A stretch of DNA of 64,000 bases from Trema orientale (lineage: Eukaryota; Streptophyta; Magnoliopsida; Rosales; Cannabaceae): assembly GCA_002914845.1 (NCBI GenBank), contig JXTC01000054.1, positions 1,051,941 to 1,115,940 of the forward strand, read 5' to 3'. The notes beneath the pieces were generated by a model. That model was not told the DNA's origin, made no database searches, and saw only the letters and a list, made by a program, of their open reading frames with translations. Made by a program: the position numbers and the translations under genes. Positions 34,598 through 46,290 of this stretch are shown in pieces. How positions within the stretch are numbered: the stretch's first letter is position 1; each line of letters starts with the position of its first letter.

Positions 34598-35752
34598 ATT
34601 TTTTCACCGATGAGTATTTTGAACAAGTTGAAAGTGACATGCTATTGCAGGTAAATTCTATTTATTTCTCTTCTAATTCTAGTTCATAAAAATTTAGGTC
34701 TCTAATCTTTGCATTTTAGAATATAATCCAGAGCCATTTAGTACACAGTGTTATGAGGAGGAATATGAAAGGATTCCTTTGTTTGTTACAAGAGATGTGT
34801 CTTGTAAACCTTTGGAAAGTGAAACCCACAAGTTTTCATATGCCCCAAAGTGGGAAAATCTGAAACCTGCTCAAAATGGTGAGTTTTAGATTCACATCAA
34901 AGCGTGCTATACTATACTCACACTATGTAATGAAAGAAACGAAGACTAAATGCTACATTCAGCCCAAAAAAAAAAGGGAAAATTAATTAATAATTTTTTC
35001 TGTGAAGAATGAATGAATGAATTAATTATATTCAAGTATTTAACCAGTATCGTTATTTTAGCCATTTCTCTTCCCCTACTTCTTATTTGTAGCACAATCG
35101 AACCAAAAGTTTTTTTTTTTTTTAATTTATGTATATTAAGTACATATGTATTACACGTCATAGTTCTAATGACAAAATCCAATTTTGTAATTATCTTTTC
35201 AAAAAACCTCATAATCTTTTATAATTTTAAATACTTGTATGTCAATGTGAATTATTTAAAACTAAATTTAATTGATTATTATTTTTTCTTATAAAAATAA
35301 ATTTTTTATTTTGTAAGAGAATAAATTTTATGATTTTTAAAGAAAATAATTACGTTAATTTATACTTTATAAAATTGTTTAAAAATGATTATTTAAGGTA
35401 TTTTTAATATAAAAAATTAGTACATTCCCTTGCGCAACAACTAAACACAATTTTTTAATATACTTCTAGGAGTCATAGACAACATTTATGTGTACAACCA
35501 AATACAGTTATTCAAGTTGATAGACAATCAAATCACTCTTCAGCTTTCCCATTAATATGAAAACTTGAAACTCCTTATACCAAAATGGTCTATTAAATAA
35601 AAATGCCAAAAAGTTAAGCTTTGGGCACTTTTGTTTCAAATTATTCTACATATATTAATTATTGAAAAACACCATTAATAATATTCCACCCATCAGAAAT
35701 GAATGAAAATAGGAAATTTGATGCTCACTTGGACTCATGGAGTAGTAAAGTA
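34598..35752 (+). pseudogene. exon-like fragments of an unidentified gene
   Basis: Three coding-like pieces with splice signals. Piece 1, about 34,598-34,650 (FTDEYFEQVESDMLLQ), is followed by GTAAAT. Piece 2, 34,721-34,880, lies between ...CATTTTAG and GTGAGT, with words NPEPFSTQCYEEEYERIP and HKFSYAPKWENLKPAQN. Piece 3, 35,699-35,751, lies between CATCAG and GTAAGT (MNENRKFDAHLDSWSSK). Pieces 2 and 3 join in phase (split GAA codon). Pieces 1 and 2 do not, which points to decay. The retained introns mean this came from DNA, not from a processed RNA. I do not recognise the parent gene. It could also be a remnant of a resident gene. Confidence 0.5.
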
Positions 35753-36067
35753 AGTTTTTACTTTTTGAACTTGATTGCTTACTGTATTATAATTACTTAT
35801 ATAATGAGATAAGAACAGTATTTATTTGAAAAATAATGTATCTATCCTTACATTATATGTTTCATAAAAGACTAATATAATGTCAATTAAATTTTTTTAC
35901 TAATTTATGTTGACAGTGACATTTCAGATAATATACTTTTATTAATAAGATTATAATAAATGAAAGAAAATATGAAAATCCATATTTTTCACTTTATGGA
36001 AAAGGAAAATAAAAAGAAAATAAAAAGATATATGTTCTAAAAAAACACCTATTAATATCCACATTTT

Positions 36068-36226
36068 TTTTTTTAAAAAAGTGGGGCTTAACTAATGACC
36101 ACCACTTACTACAAATTAAAGGAAAATGACACACACACACTACCAAGGTTTGAACCCCTGACCCCCCCAAACACACACACACACAACCCTCAAACCTTGG
36201 ACCAACTGAGCTAGCCCCAATTGGCA
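36068..36226 (-). mobile_element. tRNA-derived SINE with 17-bp target duplication
   Basis: On the minus strand the element starts with a box A-like word (tagctcagttggt), then a box B-like word (ggttcaaacc), and ends in an A-rich tail at the 36,068 side. It is flanked by the perfect 17-bp direct repeat ATTAATATCCACATTTT at 36051-36067 and 36227-36243. It includes a (TG)n run and a G-run. Its 3' body (gtcattagttaagcccc) matches two plus-strand copies at about 52.7-53.1 kb. SINEs use RNA polymerase III and borrow LINE enzymes. Confidence 0.9.
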
Positions 36227-37943
36227 ATTAATATCCACATTTTAACTAAAATCATTTTACGATTCTATTGGAATGCTATGTTTTAATTATGGTGTGTTAA
36301 ATTTGCATAATGTTTATATGTAGTTTATCTATACTTCATCTTACATTTAATCTCTAATGATTTAGACCATAGTTGCTTAAATTATAAGTATGTTAGTTCA
36401 TTTTGGAATATATCATAATTGTCCATGATTGTTAAATAAATAACTTTTCTTCTAAGTTAACAAGGATATTAGAGCAAATAGTACCAAACCCTTATAGTAT
36501 TTAGTGGGATATCTTTATAATTTTAAGCCAAAATTTGAAATAGATGAAAAAACAAACCTATTGAAAGACATAAATTAATACTTAATTAATTGAAAGAGAA
36601 ATTAGGGTGAATAGCCACATTAATATATGTTGTCATTTTTAGTTTATAGTTTTATGTCCATCATTTTTTTTTTTTTTTTTTTAATAGCTAAGTAGCTATA
36701 TGTCCTTTTTTTTTTTTTTGTTTACAATAATATGTACAATAATATGTCCATATTCTTGTTTAATTCTTTAGTATTCCAACGTAGTCCTTGATTTAATATT
36801 TTTTTATTTATAGTTATATGTCCCGTTCTTGTTTTTGTGCATAACTTCTTTTTTCCTATATATATTTTTTTTTGAAATGAGTATATACCTTTTATTAAAG
36901 TTATAGACTTATAGTTTCTAATTGTATATATCCTATTCTTGTCTCCATTGCTTTAGAATCTTTTTTTCATGTTTTATTTTGATGTGAATGTTGCCTACAT
37001 TTTTTCATAACACAATATTCAAATAGGATTGCACTTGCCAAGACTCACAGAATACAATGACTGACTATTGTATAATACGAAGCATTGAGGGTTTGAAATC
37101 CTTTTTGTTTTCACACTCAAATTATTTGATTCTAAAAATAAGACTAGTATATCAATTTAATTAGAGAGTAAACCAATTTAATTAGTGGGTAAATCAATAA
37201 ATTATTAAAAAAAAAGTATATTAGTTTTGATTAAAAACATCATTTTATAAAAATAAATCACTTTAAAGAAAAAAATGTGCATATCAATTTCAATTTAAAA
37301 GTATATCAATTTAATTAAAGGCTATTTTAATTTGTTCGAGGTTATATCAATATCAATTGGAGTATATGTCAACTTAAGTTATATGGTTGGTATATAAATG
37401 AATTACAATTAAGAAAATGAATTACGTGTCTTATTTAAAAAAAAATTGTACATAATAAGGTTTTTTTGCCTTTGTTACTTAAACGGTCAGTGTACTCTTT
37501 AATTGAAAAGGACTTAATTGCATCTAAATTGTAAGATTGGGGATTTAAATGCCAAAAGAATAATTTGGGGACTAATATGTCAAGACATTTAAAGATTTGG
37601 GACAAATGGCACAAATAAACCTAGAGTATATTATCTAACTTTTATGGGGTTTTTTTTTTTAAATAAAAAAGAAAAGTCAACATTGAAAACGATTTTCTAA
37701 ATTCACACAATTTTCAAAAACTAAGCAATTAAATGTAACACTCTTAAAAGTTAGAGAAATCTTTGTAATTAATGCTAAATGATAACCTTTAAACTTATTA
37801 TAGGAGGTAATATTTAGGTCCATATTATTATTTATAACTAATGCTTACACTAATATCTATAATTATTTAATGTGTATACTAATTTTTATGATTTTTATGA
37901 TGATTATCTATGGAGCTGTAACCATTGAAATCTCGTCCATATA

Positions 37944-38091
37944 TATTTTTGGTAATATATTTTTTTTTTGGTAATATATTTTTCTAAAACCCTAAGAAAA
38001 CCCATTTCTATCTTTTAATCGTTTGGAAAGAGAGGCCGAGTGAGTGACAGAGTGAGTGAGTGACAGAGAGTGAGGTCCGGGAAAGGAAAGG
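37944..38091 (+). promoter_or_regulatory. FtsZ1 proximal promoter/leader with telo-box
   Basis: Between the candidate element end and the FtsZ1 ATG there are only about 150 bp. They include a duplicated ggtaatatattttt word (37,961 and 37,980 region), which may contain the TATA element. The telo-box AAACCCTAA lies at 37987-37995, a motif often found close to starts of plant growth-related genes. A gagtgagtgacagag tandem leader follows (38,038-38,070). Confidence 0.5.
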
Positions 38092-41000
38092 ATGTCGACG
38101 CTTCAGCTGCGAAACCTGAGCGACCTCTTCTCAACGACGTCGTCTCCAATTTCCACTCCCTTTCACCACCGAAAGCCATTCTCTTCCCCTTCCTCTTCCG
38201 CTCCACTTCGCACCTGCGTTCCTCACAGCCACGGACGAAGAAGCGCCCCTAAACGACACCCCTTTGGTGTCGTAAGCTGCTCCTTTGCGCCCATGGAAAC
38301 CGCCAAGATTAAGGTGGTTGGTGTTGGTGGGGGTGGCAACAATGCCGTGAATCGTATGATTGGTAGCGGTTTACAGGTTGGTTTTCCATTTCATTTCGTG
38401 GGTTATTGCTCAAACTTCGAAATTCTCTGTCTCACATACATAATTGGGTCATTTGTTCAAAACCCATGTGTGAATCGGCATAAGTGTTAGAATGCACTCC
38501 ACAAAATGTGTTTGAAGCTTCGTGGATTGTTTCCTTATGTTTAAATTTTGTTCTAGTAAAGAACCCACTTTTATTTTATTATTCTTGTTCCTTGTGTATT
38601 GATTTTACAGATGCTTGTTTATATCTATTTGAAAGAAAGTTTAGTATTTGTCATAAAATTCAGGCATAGTTTATGCTTTAATTTGTTGGGTTGCTCTTGA
38701 TTAGCTTAATTGAATTACTTATAGTAAGTCATCTAATTGACATTGGAAAATAACTTTTTTGCTTATTTTTTTGGGTAAATTGGTAGAGAGCATTTAGTGG
38801 TTTGTGTTTGGTTTTATTTCTCAATTGTTTTTCGGGAGTAGGGTGTTGACTTCTATGCCATAAACACGGATGCACAAGCTCTACTGCAGTCTGCTGCTGA
38901 GAACCCACTTCAAATTGGAGAGCTTCTGACTCGTGGACTAGGTCAGGAATTCTACATTAGAATTTAGCTTTTGAGAGAACCCCTTTTATCTGTTCAAAAA
39001 AGAAATGTGTATTTTAGTGTGTATTTCTCTAAATTGTATATGTATATCTAAACGAGATAAGTGTTAGCCTTTTGGTATAGCTCTTGGTTTGTTGTACTCA
39101 ATTTGAGTTTCTTTATTCTGTCCCTTGATTCGGAGCAATTGGTAGAGCCACAGGTACTGGTGGAAATCCACTTTTGGGGGAACAAGCTGCAGAGGAATCA
39201 AAAGAGGCCATCTCAAATGCACTCAAGGGTTCAGATCTCGTGTTTATAACAGCTGGTATGGGTGGAGGTACAGGGTCTGGTGCTGCCCCAGTTGTTGCTC
39301 AGATATCCAAAGAGGCTGGTTATTTGACTGTTGGCGTGGTTACCTACCCTTTCAGCTTTGAAGGGCGTAAGAGATCCTTGCAGGCAGGTGTCATATTGAT
39401 TCTTATTTGAAATCCGACAAAAGTTGTATGCTTGTTTGTTTTAATATAGACCAAACAAGAAATTTACAAACCTAATGCGAACAACTTTTATACGCTGCAC
39501 TTTAATGTGTGTTTCTTTTGCAAAAGAAGAATGTTTCAGTTTCATTTCTTATTTCCTTCAGGCACTGGAGGCTATTGAGAAGTTGCAGAAAAATGTGGAT
39601 ACTCTTATTGTGATTCCCAATGATCGCCTGCTTGCTATTTCTGATGAGCAGACACCTCTTCAGGATGCTTTCCTTCTTGCTGATGATGTTCTACGTCAAG
39701 GTGTGCAAGGAATTTCAGATATAATCACAGTGAGTGCTTTTATGAAATATCGAACCACTTTTCTTCTATTGAATTTGTTTGCAACAATTACTGATGAGCA
39801 ATAACCTGATTTTGTATCCAGTAACTGAGTTTTCATTAGAATTTGTGAATCAGTTTGAAATATGAACATATTGTCCGAACCTTTCCATAGTAAGTTAGAC
39901 GTTCTTTATTTGCATATTTTTTCCCTTTCAATCTAGGCTGTATTACGATGATCCCTCGCCTTTCAGTTGAGCAATGCTACTAGATTCTATTTTTTATGCT
40001 TCTTCCATACCTTCCCAGACATTTTTATGCTTGCATATCTGAGAAAAAGTGTCCTTTCCCTGTTTTGCAGATACCTGGACTGGTAAATGTGGATTTTGCA
40101 GATGTAAAGGCAGTTATGAAAGACTCTGGAACTGCAATGCTGGGGGTAGGAGTTTCCTCTAGCAAAAACCGTGCAGAAGAAGCCGCTGAGCAAGCTACAT
40201 TGGCTCCGCTTATTGGATCTTCAATTCAGTCAGCTACTGGTGTAGTGTACAATATTACAGGCGGAAAAGACATAACCCTGCAGGAAGTGAATAGAGTGTC
40301 CCAGGTACTTAAGATTTTAACGAGTTTGAATCATAAATCTAAGGTCTTCTTTTGGAAATTGTTATATTTATTGTAAAGTATTCGTCTTCGGTATGTACTG
40401 CATCTGAAACCTTGAAGAATTTGGCCTTCATCTTCATTGTGAAATAGAAAAAAGTAACAACGTTGCCCATCTAATTCTTTAATCAACAAGTTCATTACTG
40501 TATTTCTTGTTCTTCCCCTAGTGGCAGGCTTTTCTAGTAGTTTCTTTTTTGTTCATTTGGTGAAAGGCTCTTTCCGCGCCCCATCACGCTACCACGTCTC
40601 TCCCGCTGCCGGTTCTAAACTCGGACACCTCTTGTGGCTCTTCAAATCCTGATTTCGAAGATTCACAGAGAAGGATATCTGATCTTGTGTCAAACCTGGA
40701 AGCAAGTACGCAGGAGAGAGAGCATCTTTTTTAAATATTGAAAAGTTTGAATCATGATTATGAGGAACTTTGAGGAAAGGCAGGTGGTTATTACGTTGTG
40801 TTCTTTCCCCTGCAGAGGGAAGTTGCTAGTTTTTTTTTTTTTTTTTTTTTGGTTTGAGCCTCCCCCCCCCCCCCCCCCCCCCCCCTTCCTTTTTTGGGTG
40901 GTTTCTCAGTATCCCATCTGATGATATTTGCTTATGTATCTTCAGGTTGTGACGAGTTTGGCAGATCCTTCTGCTAACATAATATTTGGAGCTGTTGTAG

Positions 41001-41215
41001 ATGATCGCTATAATGGAGAAATTCATGTGACCATTATTGCCACGGGCTTCTCGCAGTCGTTTCAGAAGAACCTCTTGACGGACCCCAGGGCAGCTAGACT
41101 CGTTGACAAAGTAGCAGGAGGTCAAGAAAGTAAGGGAAATCCCCTTCCCCTCAGTGCATCAACAGCTCCTTCGACCATTCCATCAAGACCGTCCCCACGA
41201 AAGCTTTTCTTTTAG
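38092..41215 (+). CDS. FTSZ1: plastid division GTPase FtsZ1
   Basis: Six coding exons: 38092-38376, 38842-38941, 39154-39383, 39562-39729, 40071-40304, 40946-41215. They total 1287 nt, 428 aa (Arabidopsis FtsZ1 is about 433). Residues 1-58 are Ser/Thr/Pro-rich and basic, typical of a chloroplast transit peptide. The GTP-binding region has [15 protein letters not shown] (about 73-88) and the tubulin/FtsZ signature [10 protein letters not shown] (about 163-172). The T7-loop region [11 protein letters not shown] is present. The C-terminus SPRKLFF is of the FtsZ1 type and lacks the FtsZ2 tail that binds ARC6. FtsZ1 co-assembles with FtsZ2 into the stromal Z-ring for chloroplast division. Intron 3 starts with GC (CAG|GCAGGT). 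Intron 5 contains a coding-like insert and T/C homopolymers. The gene converges on TAF6, with 474 bp between stop codons. Confidence 0.97.
40565..40734 (+). pseudogene. coding-like fragment inside FtsZ1 intron 5
   Basis: A GC-richer island, open for 56 codons after the TGA at about 40,562 and ending in TAA at 40,732-40,734. It has a protein-like composition: a Ser/Pro/Leu-rich start, then [29 protein letters not shown] and TQEREHLF. It is not part of FtsZ1, because splicing exon 5 to exon 6 restores the family sequence exactly. It looks like a piece of another gene (possibly a coiled-coil protein) inserted into the intron. The parent is unknown. Confidence 0.45.
40830..40885. repeat. T21 and C24 homopolymers in FtsZ1 intron 5
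   Basis: A 21-base T run (40830-40850) and, after ggtttgagcct, a 24-base C run (40862-40885), close to the acceptor at 40945. Exact lengths are uncertain because homopolymers are error-prone in sequencing and unstable in vivo. Confidence 0.85.
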
Positions 41216-41689
41216 TTGCCTTTTAATGTTTTTTTGCCCTGTTTTTTTAATGTGCTCTTGTTATGATATTGAAGTTAGTTCTTTTGAGATCATGTTTATG
41301 GTGAAAGCGTATTTCTCCTCTTCAAAGTTTGTAATTAAGGTGATATTTAACATAACGAACGGTTTTAGATTGATTGATTGTAGGACATGACACTGTGCCG
41401 AAACCAAAGGTTTGAAATAGAAGCAAAATTATTTGCATCTTAGGTTCGTTCTCTTCAGCCTTCACCATAAAACAAATTTAGATTTGCAGCTTAGGGAAAA
41501 AATAATTGCATTGGACTACCACATAGATAAATTATAAGTTCTAGAGTACACTAGTTTACATATGCACATTTATAGCTTGTAATGGTCCCCAAATGAAAGA
41601 AAAACAAATAAAAATGAAAAACTATATCATTATTTCAACAGATGATTTACATATATCCTTCACAAGTAAATCCCAATGCCAGGAAGCAA
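41216..41689. terminator. shared 3' region of convergent FtsZ1 and TAF6
   Basis: 474 bp between the two stop codons, AT-rich. Plus-strand T-rich sequence after the FtsZ1 stop and A-rich words at about 41,600-41,630 (tttatt/aataaa-type on the minus strand) could serve as poly(A) signals. The transcript ends probably come close together or overlap. Confidence 0.4.
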
Positions 41690-44600
41690 TCACAAGAAGA
41701 ACGATAACTCAGGTTTGGGAGTAAAGGAGAGCACGCTTTGACCGAAAAATTCAAACAATGACGCCAGTAACTGACCTGCATCCATATCCTCTTTCCAAGC
41801 CTGAGCAAGAACAGAAGATGTCTTCATCATCTGGCCTCCCAACTCTCTTCCCGGCAAGTTTTCATTTGGTAACTGGCGAGACGTCAATGAGACACCACCA
41901 TGGGAAGCTCCAATGCTAGTCGAAAATCCAGCACCTGCTCCTTGCATGTCGGCTTGCATGGAGTTCATTGCCATGGCTCCCATGCTTCCATCCGTGGCTA
42001 ATTTCTTGAGCGGGGGTTGCTGCGTCAGGTTGTCTGTGCTTGCCTTGCGTTTATCTTCATTGAGAAAAAGAGGTAGCATGAGGATGGTAAGGGAAAATGG
42101 AAGTTAAGACTTTTTAAGTTAAAAACAAATAGCAGTGGTCATTGTACTTGTCATCACTGTTGCAATCTTCCCATTGCTTTTCAAAATGGCACGAGATGGT
42201 GGATAAAAAATGCTGCGGAACTTCTTCAGCTGGTCGTGCATGCCTTGGCCGGCTGCACACTGGAAAGATTTATGATTTTCTTAGTTTTTGAGACATTTCC
42301 ATAGCAAACACCGAATATTTTATGAAAGAAAACTTAGTAACAGATCGAAATGTGAGTTCACCAGCAAGGCTCCATATACACGCCAAGCTTCATGCCTCTT
42401 CATCTCGTTCTTTTGCTTCTCAGGTAGCATTTCTGGTTCAAGAAGTTGCATATACGGCTCAAGATTTGGTAGAATAAGCAGACGAACCTGTACAATATCA
42501 GGAAGCAAGCATTACGAATTGCACACAGAAAGAGAAGTATTGACAATCTAAAGCATGTAACATAAAAACATACTAACTAAAGATTAAATTTAGCTATTGA
42601 TGTGTTCTAACTTCTAATGTCAAACAGAGTCCAAAGGAAAAGTAAAAAAATTAGAAGAATTTGAGACAAAAGTAGAGTGTTGAAGTAAAACAACTGTAAT
42701 TCATAAGAAGGATTTTTGTAAACTTTTGCTTGGTCAGACTTAACTATGTACATTGTTATCTGTCATAGAAAAGCAGTTAGAAAAACGATACCACGCTTGG
42801 ACCAAGAGCTGCTAGACCTTGGATAGCTCCATATTGCTGAGGTAATGCTTTTGTTGGGTCCAAGAAAGCATGAATCAGAGTCCTAGTCACACGTGGCTGG
42901 AGATTGTGATAAACATGGCCAAACCTGTAGAATTGTAGAAGGACCATTGTTATTACATACACAAAGGGACAGAATTTGGCAGGGATACAAAATTTGACAC
43001 TTACGATTTTTCAAAATATTTTTTAATAGAATCAAATATAGTTTGGTAATTGAAAATTTCATATACGTAAAATATAATTTAGTGCAGATTTGTTTCTTAG
43101 ACATACAAATTAAACGAAATGATCTTTCATAGAGAATTCCAAAATTATAATACACTGTAAACTGCCTAAAGAAAAGTTTCACCTTTTGCAAATTGAAGCA
43201 ACCAGGTTTGCCGAAAAGTTTCTCAGCTCCCAATGATTGTCAGAAACTCTATTCCCTAGTCTTTTTGCAACAAGGCACGTAATAACAGACGGCATCAACT
43301 GGTGAAGCTGAAAAGAAAATCGAACCAGATCATCAAAATAAATGAAATAGCATCAACTGGTACTTTTTTTTTTGGAAGCAACAGTAACTGATCATTGAAG
43401 ATCAAAGATTAATGATCTAGGCACCGTAACAGTTGAACCAAATACAATGGAAGCACTTACATAAGGTTCTATATGTATATGTGGATTTTGAAGAAGGCTT
43501 CGAGCAAGACGCATCAAGGCAAATAGGAGAGAAAAATTGTTCATATTTCGTGTAACCTGAGACGATCAAAGGAAAATAGCCACCAGAAATGAGGGACAAC
43601 ATGGCACCAATAAATTCTATGTTGAAATTCACTTCATTGAAAATATTACCATTTACATACCTCATCAGCAATGAAGTAAATGAAATAAGGAACTAAAGGA
43701 TGTAGCCCTGAATCTGTTGCCAAGCTGATCAATACTTCTTTAAAGATGATGGAGCCAGACCTATTCACAGTAACCTCTGTGACCTTTTCAAAGTAAAGCT
43801 GCATAGGATACCACAGAAAATTATGCACGAAATTAGACATGAATCGAAAATTTTAAGAGGAAATGCAAATAACAAATACAAGTATACCTGAAGTTCCCTT
43901 GATAGAACATGCTTAATAGGTAATTTAAGGTCAATAGGAAGTCCATCTTCTTTAATCTCAGATTTTTTGCCATCAGAGGATGCAGCAAGTGCTGTAAATA
44001 AACAATAATATCAAATCCAAAATACCAGTATTTTCATATAAAAATGCATGCACATATGCTAAGATCAATAAAACCACGACATGAAGATTAGAAAGTAATA
44101 TAACTGGCAAATAGAAAACAAAGGGACCATACGAATGGATGAGAATGAATAACGACTTTGTAAAGACCAGAACCCATGTTAGGGAAACTAAAACTGCACC
44201 AAAATTTACAATGTACCTTCAATTGGAGTGTTTTCTGGAATTGCAGGCTGAACACCTTCAATTGCCAGCCAGTGAGCACTAACTGACACATCTATTGGTG
44301 CTTTTGGTAAAGGTGCTTCAATTACCTGCATTAATCAAGCGGCAACATTAATATGAGACCCTAAACTAATTTAAGTACATGACATAGGGGGAAAAAAATT
44401 AAACTCATCAATGACTTCTTACATCTTTAAACTCCACATCCTTGTTATCAATGTAGAATAAATCCTTATGTCCAGCAGCTCTCTTGAACCGCAGATGATC
44501 ACCCGAGGCAAAGCCATATATAGGCTAGTGTAGCACCAAAATTAGAAGTTAAAAGAGAACAAAAAACCCAACTTCACAAAATTCCACATCAACACAACAT

Positions 44601-45788
44601 GCACAATGTAAAAATGTTGAAAGATCATTATGCACATGCAGACATACAATAAAATTACCGAGGCAACATTTGAAATAATATGAGCAGGGTTTGATTTTTG
44701 ACAACTAATCTTCATGAACATTCAATTAGATTATAACATAGAAACTCTAGTCATACACTTACATTTAAGAAATAAAATCTTCAAGAAAGGTAAGGCTAAG
44801 GGTGAGAAATAAATTCAAAAGCACAAAAGAATTCAAGCTTCTCCAAACACATAAAAGCTTCTGCAATGAAAGCAGCATTAATCGTGTTTCGTAAATACCA
44901 GAAGATAGCAGCACAAGGAGAAAAATATTGCTTACCTCCACATTTCTTAACTTGAGGGCACTATCCACATCATCAGTAGTAAGAGTAGTCCGCCTCGAGT
45001 GGCGCATGCATTTAATTGCCTCCTGCAGTTTCGAAAAGAGAAAATCTTGTTGGTTTCTTTTGGCCAGTTAAATCATGATTTAACTTCATTAGCTGTGTTA
45101 ACTGTTACACGAGCTCCATTTCACAAACTATTCCCGAATGTATGAAAACACAACTTATATCTCCTTGCCACATTAATAAACTCATCCCAACTATCCTGAG
45201 CTTACCGGCATTAACAACAGTCTGAAATAGTTTAATGTTACTTTAAATCTCTTAACGACTAACACTAATTATTTCACAGATAGTTCTGAATGATAGTTAA
45301 AAAATATATATATATATAAATAAATAAATAAATAAATCAGCCTTTGTATTCAAAACAATTGGGTCTGTCTAACTGCAACCTAACTAAAGCTAGCTCTTGT
45401 ATTATGGGACAAGTACATTACCAAGTATTACAACAAGTGTTTTACTTTAAATCCCTAAAGCATTAAAACTAATAACTTCAGGGGATAGTTTTCAATGAGG
45501 GAAAACAAATGGGCACTATTTCAATTCAAATCCCATTGCATTAAATCTCGAACTTGAGATTAAAACTAAAGCCAGTTCTTGTATAATGTGACAACTACAT
45601 TACTACCCATTATTGTAACAGAAACAAAAAACGAAAACTTGACAACAAAAGCATATACATACCTGCATGATCTCACGGACCCGGTACTCAACATCAGGAG
45701 CCACAGCCAGGGCCACATCAGGGGACAAGTTGGTAATTCCAATGCTTTGAGCAATGACCTCAATTGCTTCCTTTGGCACAATGCTCAT
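41690..45788 (-). CDS. TAF6: TFIID subunit TAF6
   Basis: Twelve coding exons, in transcript order: 45663-45788, 44936-45022, 44423-44524, 44217-44325, 43888-43991, 43661-43798, 43461-43556, 43183-43307, 42792-42924, 42362-42487, 42148-42259, 41690-42054. All are GT-AG. They total 1623 nt, 540 aa; plant TAF6 is about 550. Residues 1-70 are the histone fold ([51 protein letters not shown]), which pairs with TAF9. Residues about 170-400 form the HEAT-repeat region, with [16 protein letters not shown] and [11 protein letters not shown] words. The tail is Gln/Met/Gly-rich and ends LSFFL. It is a core subunit of the general factor TFIID in the nucleus. The sequence just upstream contains CAG|GTAATT near 46,031 and AAG directly before the ATG, so a 5'-UTR intron is likely. 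Confidence 0.96.
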
Positions 45789-46290
45789 CTTTATTTATAT
45801 AGATATTTTCCAAATAAAATTTTTTTTATTATAATGAAAGAGCCTCCTTCCGCTGATTCTGAAAACTTCATAGCAAACAACCCAGATTTTAGATTCTGGG
45901 AAGGAAAATTTTGCAGCAAAAATTCAAATTCAAACCCAATTGAGAAAATTAAAGTATCAAAAACTCAACGAGTCAGCTTGAAAGTATGGATAATTATATA
46001 TATATGTATATATTCATATATAGAATTACCTGAAAAGGAGAGCCCCAAACTGGATTTTAGGGTTTACTGTAAAAAAATTAGGACTTTTTGAACGATTACT
46101 CTTGCTGGGAGAATGGAGACGATGACAGGTCTCACTCTCATGGTCGCCGTTACTAATTTTGGGCTTCACTCATAGGCCCATGAATGAATGAGCCCAGAAT
46201 ATTCAGTCGTGGGCCCAACCGGCCTATTGGTAAGACGAGTCCAAACAAGTTTCTAGGACGAGGTCGTTTTAAAAGAATATTGTCGTTTGA
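45789..46290 (-). promoter_or_regulatory. TAF6 leader and promoter region
   Basis: Minus-strand leader probably starts near 46,100. A probable 5'-UTR intron runs from about 46,031 (donor CAG|GTAATT) to 45,789 (acceptor AAATAAAG before ATG). Beyond 46,100 lie CGTTTT-rich GC-containing words and gggccc words (about 46,180-46,215), as found in plant promoters of growth genes (inference). Confidence 0.4.

Larger units (their letters stand above)
33491..37943. mobile_element. candidate 4.45-kb element with inverted ends and captured exons
   Basis: The left end reads atatatgggtgaggtttcaa (from 33,488) and continues tggttac. The reverse complement of the right end (about 37,946 leftwards) reads atatatggacgagatttcaa and continues tggttac. 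That is 24 of 27 positions identical, after which they diverge. Flanks are TATA-rich, so a target duplication cannot be judged. Inside are AT-rich sequence, exon-like fragments (34,600-35,752) and a SINE (36,068-36,226). This would suit a nonautonomous Mutator-type or similar DNA element that has captured host DNA. Only the short inverted ends support it. Confidence 0.45.
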
